The notes under the pieces are model-generated. The model saw only the letters and a list, made by a program, of their open reading frames with translations. It had not been told where the DNA came from and made no database searches. From the NCBI GenBank assembly GCA_902778275.1, contig CACYXE010000016.1:1-41109 (forward strand): a stretch of DNA of 41,109 nt, written 5' to 3'. Each line of letters starts with the position of its first letter. Position 1 is the stretch's first letter. A program made the position numbers and the translations under genes. This document shows, piece by piece, positions 1 to 6,802 of this stretch. Source of the DNA: Oscillospiraceae bacterium (GTDB lineage: Bacteria > Bacillota > Clostridia > Oscillospirales > Oscillospiraceae).

Positions 1-296
1 CCGGCGGAGATGTTGCGGATGATGACCTCCAGCGGGACGATGCGGACCTTCTTCACCACGGTCTCCCGGTCGTTGAGCTCCTCCACGAAATGGGTGGGGA
101 TACCGTTTTTCTCCAGAAGCTGCATCAGATAGTTGGTCATGCGGTTGTTGATGGAGCCCTTGCCCACGATGGTGCCGCGCTTGGTGCCGTCAAAGGCGGT
201 GGCGTCGTCCTTATAGGAGACGATGACCAGATTCGGATCGTCGGTGGCGTAGACCTTCTTGGCCTTGCCCTCATACAGCTGAACGGTTTTTTCCAT
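1..296 (-). CDS. purC: Phosphoribosylaminoimidazole-succinocarboxamide synthase (SAICAR synthetase), 5' part
   Basis: This is the N-terminal 98 residues of PurC, cut by the left window edge. The cytosolic enzyme joins aspartate to CAIR with ATP in de novo purine synthesis. The visible N-terminus ([16 protein letters not shown], then a [12 protein letters not shown] stretch, [10 protein letters not shown] and [18 protein letters not shown]) is diagnostic of the family: the EGKAKKVY and KDDATA motifs form the nucleotide pocket. The ATG at 294-296 follows an AGGAGG-like site at about 303-310. The gene is read leftward and is probably the first gene of a pur operon outside the window. Its leader carries a ZTP riboswitch and a second terminator, so it is likely controlled by premature termination. 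Identification is certain; only the C-terminal part is missing. Confidence 0.96.
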   Translation of the reverse strand, partial: MEKTVQLYEGKAKKVYATDDPNLVIVSYKDDATAFDGTKRGTIVGKGSINNRMTNYLMQLLEKNGIPTHFVEELNDRETVVKKVRIVPLEVIIRNISA

Positions 297-335
297 GGTG
301 AATGTCCTCCTTGCAAAAATGATTTAAATTTTTGA

Positions 336-403
336 AAAACAAAAAATCCGCTTGACCGTTTCGACGCAGCATTTCATGCTACGCCCGGGATCCGGTAAGC
401 GGA
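336..403 (-). terminator. Second intrinsic terminator in the purC leader, about 40 nt before the start codon
   Basis: On the minus strand TCCGCTT (397-403) pairs with AAGCGGA (347-353), ACCG with CGGT continues the stem, and an inner hairpin caps it. A U-rich run (336-346, broken by one G) follows. It lies downstream of the ZTP terminator and upstream of the purC ribosome site, so it would stop purC transcription unless it is disrupted. Confidence 0.7.
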
Positions 404-514
404 CAAGGCAAGGCCCTCAGGCCGTGCGATCAAATTGTTGTGCAGAGCGGGGCGCAGACAGGCAGCGGGGCGCAGGGCTCTGCCGCCGGCAGGGGAAATC
501 CCGATGATTCTCAA
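374..514 (-). CDS. Putative 46-residue leader peptide in the purC 5' leader
   Basis: A GGGAGGAG site (about 521-528) stands 6 nt before a TTG codon at 512-514. That frame runs 46 codons to a TGA at 374-376, placed in the apical part of the downstream terminator hairpin. The peptide begins LRIIGISPAGGRAL, is rich in Arg, Ala, Leu and Pro, and resembles no family I recognise. The position suggests a translated leader whose terminating ribosome would cover the terminator stem. The start is non-AUG and I have no homologue, so it could be chance. Confidence 0.25.
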   Translation of the reverse strand: MRIIGISPAGGRALRPAACLRPALHNNLIARPEGLALSAYRIPGVA

Positions 515-534
515 AGCGCACTCCTCCCATCCGT

Positions 535-579
535 AAAAACAAAAGGACAGACTGATTCCCTTAAGAAAAGAGTCCGCCC
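535..579 (-). terminator. Riboswitch-controlled intrinsic terminator
   Basis: On the minus strand GGGCGGACU (571-579) pairs fully with AGUCUGUCC (545-553), using two G-U pairs, and is followed by a U-rich run (535-544). The 5' arm starts inside the conserved 3' element of the ZTP aptamer (CUGGGC), so ligand binding and terminator formation compete. Confidence 0.8.
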
Positions 580-648
580 AGGCAGTCGACACTATCCCGC
601 GCGGTTCCCTCATGGTGACCCATGAACCTCTGCCAGTTGCCGCGTAGT
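575..648 (-). promoter_or_regulatory. ZTP (pfl) riboswitch aptamer controlling purC
   Basis: On the minus strand the leader shows the ZTP-class elements in order. First comes a 5' segment with ACUGGC (about 631-636), then a short hairpin (CAUGG / CCAUG) and a GGGAACCGCGCGGGA segment. The 3' element GACUGCCUGGGC follows, matching the class consensus CCGCCUGGGC. ZTP riboswitches sense AICAR-type intermediates during folate shortage and switch on purine and one-carbon genes; purC downstream fits. The overlap with a terminator indicates a transcriptional ON switch. Exact 5' and 3' limits are approximate. Confidence 0.75.
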
Positions 649-682
649 TTTTGCTGAAAACCATGCTCTCACATGCAAGATT

Positions 683-712
683 ATCTTATCAAATAGAGAG
701 GCTTTGTGTCAA
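683..712 (-). promoter_or_regulatory. Sigma-A type promoter for the purC leader
   Basis: TTGACA (707-712) and TAAGAT (683-688) on the minus strand are 18 bp apart. They lie about 35 bp upstream of the ZTP aptamer, giving an untranslated leader of roughly 380 nt. Confidence 0.6.
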
Positions 713-809
713 TGCACCGAACGACACATTTTTCCCCGTTTTTCCGCCCGGGCTTTTTTGCACTTTGCTGAACGGCTGGTAAATGTTACAAACTTGGCAT
801 TCTTCTGCG

Positions 810-838
810 TTGACATTGGCCGCCCGGGAAACTATAAT
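810..838 (+). promoter_or_regulatory. Sigma-A promoter for the PfoR-like gene
   Basis: Consensus TTGACA (810-815) and TATAAT (833-838) have a 17-bp spacer and lie 46 bp upstream of the start codon. Confidence 0.85.
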
Positions 839-884
839 AACGTCAAAAAATCCCGGCAAATCTTCTGCTTTTGGAGGGGTTGAC

Positions 885-1991
885 ATGGATAAGCTGCGCG
901 CCTTTTTGAAACGGAAAAACATCGTTTTCTCGGCCAAGCGCTATTTTGTGGACGCCATGGGCGCCATGGCGCAGGGCCTGTTCTGTACGCTGCTGGTGGG
1001 GACCATCCTCAACACCATCGGCAGCCAGTTCAACGTGGGCTTTCTCAAAGCCGTGATCGTGACCCTGGGCTCCGGGGACGGCGCGGTCAAATATACCATC
1101 GGCGGCCTGGCCTCGGCTATGGTGGGCCCGGGCATGGCGGTGGCCATCGGCACGGCCCTGCAGTGTCCGCCCATGGTGCTCTTTTCCCTGATCCCCGTGG
1201 GCTTTGCCACCAACGCCATGGGCGGTGCAGGCGGTCCGCTGGCGGTGTTCTTCGTGGCCATCTTTGCCTCGGAGGTGGGCAAGGCGGTCAGTAAGGAGAC
1301 CAAGGTCGACATCCTGGTGACCCCCATCGTCACCATCCTGGCGGGCGTGGGTCTGGCGGCGCTGATCGCGGCGCCGGTGGGCAAGGCGGCCTCCGCCTTC
1401 GGGCAGGCCATCATGTGGGCCACAGAGCTCCGGCCCTTCTTCATGGGCATCATCGTGTCCGTGGTGGTGGGCGTCGTGCTGACCCTGCCCATCTCCAGCG
1501 CGGCCATCTGCGCGGCCCTGGGCCTGACGGGCCTTGCCGGCGGCGCCGCGGTGGCGGGCTGCTGCGCCCAGATGGTGGGCTTTGCGGTGATGAGCTTCCG
1601 GGAAAACCGCTGGGGCGGCCTGGTGGCCCAGGGGCTGGGCACCAGTATGCTGCAGATGGGCAACATCGTGCGCAATCCCCGCATCTGGATCCCGCCCACT
1701 CTGGCGGCGGCGGTGACCGGACCCATCGCCACCTGCATCTTCCGCCTGCAGATGAACGGCTCTGCCATCTCCTCCGGCATGGGCACCTGCGGCCTGGTGG
1801 GGCAGATCGGCGTGTACTCCGGCTGGGTGGCGGATATCGCCTCCGGCGCCAAAGCGGCCATCACCGGCTTTGACTGGCTGGGCCTGGTGCTCGTCTCCTT
1901 TGTGCTGCCGGCCATCCTCTCCTGGCTCTTCGCCATCCCGCTGCGCAGGTGGGGCTGGATCAAGGAGAACGATCTGAAGCTGGATCTGTGA
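885..1991 (+). CDS. PfoR-family PTS IIC-like membrane protein
   Basis: A 368-residue, strongly hydrophobic protein with about nine to ten predicted membrane spans and Gly/Ala-rich helices. Its start (MDKLRAFLKRKNIVFSAKRY) followed by DAMGAMAQGLF and GTILNTIG is typical of the PfoR family. That family is a PTS EIIC-like membrane group (COG3641) once called a putative toxin regulator because of its position next to a perfringolysin gene. No EIIA or EIIB domain or phosphorylation site is visible, so a sugar transport role is not shown. The ATG at 885 follows TTGGAGGGG and a consensus promoter. An intrinsic terminator follows, so it is probably monocistronic. The substrate is unknown. Confidence 0.8.
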   Translation: MDKLRAFLKRKNIVFSAKRYFVDAMGAMAQGLFCTLLVGTILNTIGSQFNVGFLKAVIVTLGSGDGAVKYTIGGLASAMVGPGMAVAIGTALQCPPMVLFSLIPVGFATNAMGGAGGPLAVFFVAIFASEVGKAVSKETKVDILVTPIVTILAGVGLAALIAAPVGKAASAFGQAIMWATELRPFFMGIIVSVVVGVVLTLPISSAAICAALGLTGLAGGAAVAGCCAQMVGFAVMSFRENRWGGLVAQGLGTSMLQMGNIVRNPRIWIPPTLAAAVTGPIATCIFRLQMNGSAISSGMGTCGLVGQIGVYSGWVADIASGAKAAITGFDWLGLVLVSFVLPAILSWLFAIPLRRWGWIKENDLKLDL

Positions 1992-2045
1992 TTTAAGAAA
2001 GCTTAAGAAACGAAAAGCCTTCTGTGTGCTATCATAGGATCGAGC

Positions 2046-2088
2046 CGGACAGGGATCAAAACGGTTCCTGTCCGTTTTTTTGTTTTTC
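2046..2088 (+). terminator. Intrinsic terminator after the PfoR-like gene
   Basis: CGGACAGG (2046-2053) pairs with CCTGTCCG (2067-2074), followed by a T7 run. Confidence 0.85.
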
Positions 2089-2152
2089 TCTGAAACAATT
2101 TGGCTGTTCGCCGCATTTATAAAGTGAACGCATGAATACGGAGGATACGGAT

Positions 2153-4285
2153 ATGAAACGATGGATCGCGCTGCTGCTGGCGCTCCTGCTGCTCCTGACG
2201 CTGGCCGGCTGCGGCAAAGGGAAGGAAAGCGCCGAAATCCAGACTTTGACGGTGCCGGGCGTGGACCCCCAAACGGGAGAATGGATCGGCCGGGGCGGCT
2301 GCTACCGGCTGGAGCCCTATGAAGGAGACGGGACGCAGACGACGCTTGCCTTTGACGGGAAGGAATACCGGATCTATAACAACTGGGACGGCTGGCGTTT
2401 GCTTCTTGGTGATGAGACGGTCTATGACACGGCAAATCAGGTGTGCGGCGCCGGCGCCGCGGACCGGGGCATCTGGATCTGCGAGGAGCTCCGGGACGGG
2501 AATGACTGGTATGCCCATTTTGTCCTGCTGGACAGCGCCGGAAAAGAACAGTACAGCCTGCATATCCCGCTGCCGGCGGACAGCTATCCCCGGGGCTTTT
2601 CCACCGACGGGGAACGACTGTTTCTCAACTGCTCGGACGCGCTGCGCGTCTATGGCGACCAGGGCGAGAGCCTGGCGGAGATCCCCCACGCGGAGTGGGC
2701 CGGACAGCTGCTCACCGGCAGCGACGGCGTGCTTTACTACATAGAGGAAAGCGACCAGGGAGGCGGCAGTGTCAGCGCCATCGATGTGGAGAACGGTGAT
2801 TTCCGGGAGCTGTTTCGCTATGAGCGGGGCCAGCTCTGCAGGGGCGACGACACGGCGCCCTTCCTGCTGATCCGGGATACGGGCATCGAGCGGGTCCAGA
2901 CCGATGGCAGCGCCAGCCCCCTGGTGATCTGGGAGGAGTGCGGCCAAAGCGTCAGCGGCCTGCTGGATGTGAAGGCCCGGCAGGACGGCAGCTATCTGCT
3001 GACGGGCTTCGCCGATCCTCTGCGCATGGTCCCGGCCCAGCCCTCGGAGCTGAAGCCGCGTACCAAGCTGACGCTGGGCGTGCTGCCCATGAATACGGAG
3101 GGAGCGCAGATCGACTTTGCCATGGCCAACGCCAATCTGGTCCGGGAGGTGTCGGCCTTCAACGCCTGGAGCACCGACAACTTCGTGCAGCTGGAGGATC
3201 TCAGCGAGGGCGGAACCCTCAACGCCGAGCAGGCGAAGCTGAAGCTCAACACCAGGATCCTGGCCGGGGAGTGCCCGGACATGCTGCTGTTCTCCAACTG
3301 GAGCCTGTCGCCCTTCCCCTTCGTGCGCAAGGGCCTGCTGCGGGACCTGGGCGAGGACTTTATTGCCGACGACCCGGATATCCGCACGGAGGATATCGTC
3401 ATCGCACCCATGCTGCAAAACGACCTGGGAGGTCTGTACCTGCTGGGCAGCCGCTTCTCCATCGAGACCCGCTACGGCCTGCAGGAGCGCTTCGGCAAGG
3501 TCTGGGGCTGGGACTATGACACCTACCGGCGCATAGACCGGGAGGCGCCCCAGGGCAGCATGGTCATGTACAACCTGACCCGGGACTACTTCCTGCGGGA
3601 GAGCGCCAGCCGCTTCCTCCGCAGCGCCATCGACTGGCAGAGCGGCAGCTGCGACTTCGACAACGCTGATTTTATCAAGCTGCTGGAGGCTTGCCGGGAT
3701 ATGCGGGAGACCCCGGAGGATCCCAACAATATGGTCTTCGGTCTGCCGGCGCAGCTGATGGAGGGCGGCTACATGCTCACGTCCATGACCATGATCGAAA
3801 GCCCGGAGAGCTTTGCCCGGGACCAGCGGGAGATGGGCAAGCCCCTCAGCTATATCGGATTTCCCACCCCTGACGGCAGCTGCGGCACGGATCTGAGCTT
3901 CAGCGACGCCATCGGCATCATGAGCAGCTCCCCTCACGGGCAGGATTGCTGGCAGTTTTTGAAATACAGCCTGACGCATTGCCGGTACAGCCTGCCGGTC
4001 TATCGCCCGCTGCTGGAAGAGCGGATCGCCGAGGCGCAGCGGCCAAAGACGGAAAACGAGACAGAGCCCTTCAGCGAGCATCTGACCCCGCCTGTGACAG
4101 ACGACGAGGTGCAGGGCTTCTATGAGCTGCTGGGCCAGATCCGGCATACTACCCTCTGCGACCAGGCTGCGCTGGCCATCATCCAGGAGGAATTTGCCGC
4201 GGTGCTGGCCGGGGACAAGAGCCCCCAGGAGGCGGCAAAGCTGGTGCAGAGCCGGCTGAGCCTCTATGTGGCGGAACAGAACTGA
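2153..4285 (+). CDS. Large surface lipoprotein: beta-propeller-like N-half with an extracellular solute-binding C-half
   Basis: The 710-residue product starts with a lipoprotein signal peptide (MKRWIALLLALLLLLTLAGC, lipobox LAGC). Residues about 30-300 look like repeated beta-strand blades: alternating hydrophobic strands with Tyr/Trp/Gly turns and no long helices. From about residue 300 the sequence turns into a family 1 solute-binding protein pattern: V-x-x-F-N, then a KLNTRILAGECPDMLLF segment matching the usual 'L-x-x-x-I-x-x-G-x-x-PD' element, then helical lobes to the end. GGAGG at 2140-2144 favours the ATG at 2153 over an upstream ATG at 2132. No permease or ATPase gene is adjacent and it has its own terminator, so it may be an orphan binding protein or a sensor. 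The ligand is unknown. Confidence 0.75.
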   Translation: MKRWIALLLALLLLLTLAGCGKGKESAEIQTLTVPGVDPQTGEWIGRGGCYRLEPYEGDGTQTTLAFDGKEYRIYNNWDGWRLLLGDETVYDTANQVCGAGAADRGIWICEELRDGNDWYAHFVLLDSAGKEQYSLHIPLPADSYPRGFSTDGERLFLNCSDALRVYGDQGESLAEIPHAEWAGQLLTGSDGVLYYIEESDQGGGSVSAIDVENGDFRELFRYERGQLCRGDDTAPFLLIRDTGIERVQTDGSASPLVIWEECGQSVSGLLDVKARQDGSYLLTGFADPLRMVPAQPSELKPRTKLTLGVLPMNTEGAQIDFAMANANLVREVSAFNAWSTDNFVQLEDLSEGGTLNAEQAKLKLNTRILAGECPDMLLFSNWSLSPFPFVRKGLLRDLGEDFIADDPDIRTEDIVIAPMLQNDLGGLYLLGSRFSIETRYGLQERFGKVWGWDYDTYRRIDREAPQGSMVMYNLTRDYFLRESASRFLRSAIDWQSGSCDFDNADFIKLLEACRDMRETPEDPNNMVFGLPAQLMEGGYMLTSMTMIESPESFARDQREMGKPLSYIGFPTPDGSCGTDLSFSDAIGIMSSSPHGQDCWQFLKYSLTHCRYSLPVYRPLLEERIAEAQRPKTENETEPFSEHLTPPVTDDEVQGFYELLGQIRHTTLCDQAALAIIQEEFAAVLAGDKSPQEAAKLVQSRLSLYVAEQN

Positions 4286-4302
4286 AGAAAAAGTCACGGC
4301 AG

Positions 4303-4337
4303 CGGGTACAGTAATGCTTTACTGTACCCGTTTCTTT
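4303..4337 (+). terminator. Intrinsic terminator after the 710-residue lipoprotein gene
   Basis: A 12-bp perfect stem (CGGGTACAGTAA / TTACTGTACCCG, 4303-4330) with a 4-nt loop is followed by TTTCTTT. Confidence 0.85.
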
Positions 4338-4347
4338 GTGCTACAAT
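4318..4347 (+). promoter_or_regulatory. Probable promoter for the PfkB kinase gene
   Basis: TTTACT (4318-4323) and an extended -10, TGCTACAAT (TACAAT at 4342-4347), are 18 bp apart. The -35 lies in the right arm of the preceding terminator. Confidence 0.45.
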
Positions 4348-4379
4348 AGCGAAACAGAGAGAAAAAAGGGGGACTGGCG

Positions 4380-5309
4380 ATGCCGATCGTAGTCGTGGGC
4401 AATGTGTTCGTGGATATCAAGGGCTTTCCCGATAATAAATATATCCCCGCCGGGCGCAACGCGGGCTCTGTGGAGTTCGTGCACGGGGGCGTGGGGCGCA
4501 ACGTGGCGGAGGATATCGCCAACGTGGAGCTGCGGCCCCGCTTCGTCAGCATGGTGGACGACACCGCCCAGGGCACAGAGGTGCTGGACAAGCTGAACCG
4601 GCACAAGGTGGACACGCGATTCGTGGCCCAGGTGCCGGACGGCATGGGGATCTGGCTGGCGGTCTTCGATTCCGGCGGGGACATCGTCAGTTCCCTGTCC
4701 AAGCGGCCGGATATGGAGGCTATGGTCCGGATGCTGGACGAGCACGGGGATGAGATCTTTGCCGACGCCGACAGCGTCGTCATCGAGATCGACGTGGACC
4801 AGGAAGTGGTCAAGCGGGTCTTCCAGTACGCGGCCAAGTACCGCAAGCGGGTCTACGCGGTGGTGGCCAACATGAGCATCGCCACCCAGCGGCGGGATTT
4901 CTTCCAGTCCATCGACTGCTTTGTATGCAACGCCCAGGAGGCGGGCATCCTCTTCGCCGCCGACTATGAGGGCTGGGAGCCGGAGGCCCTGTCCGCCGAT
5001 CTGGCGGAGCGGGTAGCCAATGCCCGCATCCCCTCCATGATCGTCACTATGGGCAGCAAGGGCGCGGTCTACGCGGACATGCAGGGCAACCGGGGCTTCT
5101 GCCCGGCAAAGCCCGTCCGGGTCCGTGACACCACCGGCGCGGGGGACGCCTTCTGCGCGGGCGTGGCCATCGGACTGACCTACGGCAAGAGCATGCCGGA
5201 GGCGGTGGATATCGGCTCCCGCCTGGCCTCCTCGGTGATCACCCTCACCGAGAATACCTGTCCCCGTTTTCTGCCTCAGGAGCTGGGGCTGGACGTGACG
5301 GTGGAGTGA
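4380..5309 (+). CDS. PfkB-family carbohydrate or nucleoside kinase
   Basis: A 309-residue cytosolic ribokinase-fold kinase. It opens with VVVGNVFVDIKGFP, has the Gly-rich substrate loop GGVGRNVAEDIA near residues 38-49, and ends with the PfkB signature DTTGAGDAFCAGVAIG, where Asp256 is the expected catalytic base. The family transfers ATP phosphate to sugars or nucleosides (ribose, fructose-6-P, pseudouridine, adenosine). The N-terminal pattern is most like the ribokinase or pseudouridine kinase branch, but no partner gene (for example psuG) is nearby, so the substrate is undetermined. The start follows a GGGGGA site. It is flanked by two solute-binding lipoprotein genes, each with its own promoter, so co-function is only a guess. 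Confidence 0.85.
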   Translation: MPIVVVGNVFVDIKGFPDNKYIPAGRNAGSVEFVHGGVGRNVAEDIANVELRPRFVSMVDDTAQGTEVLDKLNRHKVDTRFVAQVPDGMGIWLAVFDSGGDIVSSLSKRPDMEAMVRMLDEHGDEIFADADSVVIEIDVDQEVVKRVFQYAAKYRKRVYAVVANMSIATQRRDFFQSIDCFVCNAQEAGILFAADYEGWEPEALSADLAERVANARIPSMIVTMGSKGAVYADMQGNRGFCPAKPVRVRDTTGAGDAFCAGVAIGLTYGKSMPEAVDIGSRLASSVITLTENTCPRFLPQELGLDVTVE

Positions 5310-5321
5310 GCCGGAGAAGAC

Positions 5322-5350
5322 TTGACTTGCCGCCGCCCGGCTGATAAGAT
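5322..5350 (+). promoter_or_regulatory. Promoter for the second solute-binding lipoprotein
   Basis: TTGACT (5322-5327) and TAAGAT (5345-5350) have a 17-bp spacer and lie 57 bp upstream of the start. Confidence 0.6.
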
Positions 5351-5407
5351 GGGCACTCAGCCCATAAGACCGAACGATAATCCCTGTGCAGAAAGAAGGG
5401 CGAACGT

Positions 5408-6754
5408 ATGATGAAAAAAACCATTTTGATCCTATTGGTATTGGCCCTGCTGCTGAGCCTGAGCGCTTGCGGCGGCGTCAAGACCGCCGCGGAGGAGCCT
5501 CCCGCCGCGGAGGAATCGCTTGAACCGGCGGTGGAAGAGGCGGCGCCTCCCGTGCATATCGTATATTGGAACGACCTGCCTGCGCTGGATGCGGCGCTGC
5601 AGAGCCTGGCTGCGGCCTACGCGGCCCAGACCGGGACGGAGGTGGAAGTGCGCACCATCGACCGGGAGACCTACGCCGAGACCCTCAGCGCCGCCTTCGA
5701 CGCCGGGGACGCGCCCACCGTCTTCTGCATGCGCGGACCGGTGGACCTCCACGCATGGGGCGGCCACGCCCTGGATATGTCGGGCGCAGCCGTCACGGCG
5801 GAGGCCAGCAACGAGAGCTACCGCCTCTATGGGAGCAGCGGCGCGCTGCTGGGCCTGGGCTTCGACGAGGAGACCTACGGCCTGGTGGTCAACACCGAGC
5901 GGCTGGCCAAGGCGGGCTATACCGTGGAGGCGCTGAACGGCTTCAACAGTCTGAGAGCGCTCTCCGACGGCGTCCACATCCGTGCCGGCGAGCTGGGCTT
6001 TGACGCCTTCGCACCCGCCAGCCTGATGGGGGAGGAGGCCAGGGAGCTGGCCGATCATCTGCTCAACATCCCGCTGTTCTATGAGTTTTGGAATGACGGC
6101 GTGACCGCAACCCCCGAAACAGTCAACGGCAGCTTCCTGCCCTATCTGCGTTTGCTCTGGAATCTGGAGCTTATGGACTCCAAGGTCAACACCGCCATGC
6201 TGATCCAGTATGACGAGGACGTCGCCATGCAGGCTTTCTTTGACGGCAAGGCCATCTTCTATCCCCAGGGCTCCTGGGCCTACGAGCGCCTGGCGGAGGG
6301 GATGGACCCGGACCAACTGTGCATGATCCCCCTGTATTGCGGCGCCCCCGGGGAGGAGAACATGGGACTCAGCACCGGCTGCCGGGATTACTGGGCGGTG
6401 AACGCCGGGGCCCCGGAGGAGGAGCGGCAGGCCGCGCTGGACTTCCTGTACTGGATGGTCAGCTCCGCGGACAACTGCAAAACCCTGGCCCAGGGGATCA
6501 GCTCCGTCCCCTTCAAGGCGGCGCCGGCTTCGACCAATCCCTTCATTATGGAGGCGGCGGCCCGGGCAGAGCAGGGACAGACCAATTTGACCTGGATGTT
6601 CAACTACACGCCGGAGGATGGGCTGTGGCGGGACGCCGTTCTCAACGCCCTGGCCCGCTACGGCATGGACCCGGTGGACATGTACTGGACAGAAATGACC
6701 GCCACCTTTACGGAGGCCTGGCGGATCGCCTGCGCCTATGCGCAGCAGAGATAA
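5408..6754 (+). CDS. Extracellular solute-binding lipoprotein (ABC family 1 type)
   Basis: A 448-residue lipoprotein with signal peptide MMKKTILILLVLALLLSLSAC and lipobox LSAC, followed by a Glu/Pro/Ala linker. The mature part has the family 1 binding-protein layout: a WNDLPALDAALQSLAAAY opening with TEVEVRTI, a DAPTVF element where 'PD' is usual, KAIFYPQGSWAYE in the C-lobe, and a late WxxMFNYTP region. Such proteins normally deliver oligosaccharides or sugars to MalFGK-type importers. No permease genes adjoin it, but malQ lies 48 bp downstream, so a malto-oligosaccharide link is possible. A second in-frame ATG at 5411 could be the start. Possibly co-transcribed with malQ, since no terminator is visible between them. 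Confidence 0.85.
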   Translation: MMKKTILILLVLALLLSLSACGGVKTAAEEPPAAEESLEPAVEEAAPPVHIVYWNDLPALDAALQSLAAAYAAQTGTEVEVRTIDRETYAETLSAAFDAGDAPTVFCMRGPVDLHAWGGHALDMSGAAVTAEASNESYRLYGSSGALLGLGFDEETYGLVVNTERLAKAGYTVEALNGFNSLRALSDGVHIRAGELGFDAFAPASLMGEEARELADHLLNIPLFYEFWNDGVTATPETVNGSFLPYLRLLWNLELMDSKVNTAMLIQYDEDVAMQAFFDGKAIFYPQGSWAYERLAEGMDPDQLCMIPLYCGAPGEENMGLSTGCRDYWAVNAGAPEEERQAALDFLYWMVSSADNCKTLAQGISSVPFKAAPASTNPFIMEAAARAEQGQTNLTWMFNYTPEDGLWRDAVLNALARYGMDPVDMYWTEMTATFTEAWRIACAYAQQR

Positions 6755-6802
6755 ATCATTTACAAGTAAGGCGGCCTGTGCCGCAGAAAAGAGTTGATCG
6801 CT

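Noticed and set aside
404-534. Guanine/adenine (purine) or preQ1 riboswitch before purC
   Set aside because: The conserved junction and loop sequences of those classes are not present; only the ZTP elements match.
843-2435. Open antisense frame of about 530 codons across the PfoR-like gene
   Set aside because: It is composed of repeated Gly/His/Arg/Ala codons, crosses a promoter and a terminator, and the sense gene has promoter, ribosome site and family motifs.
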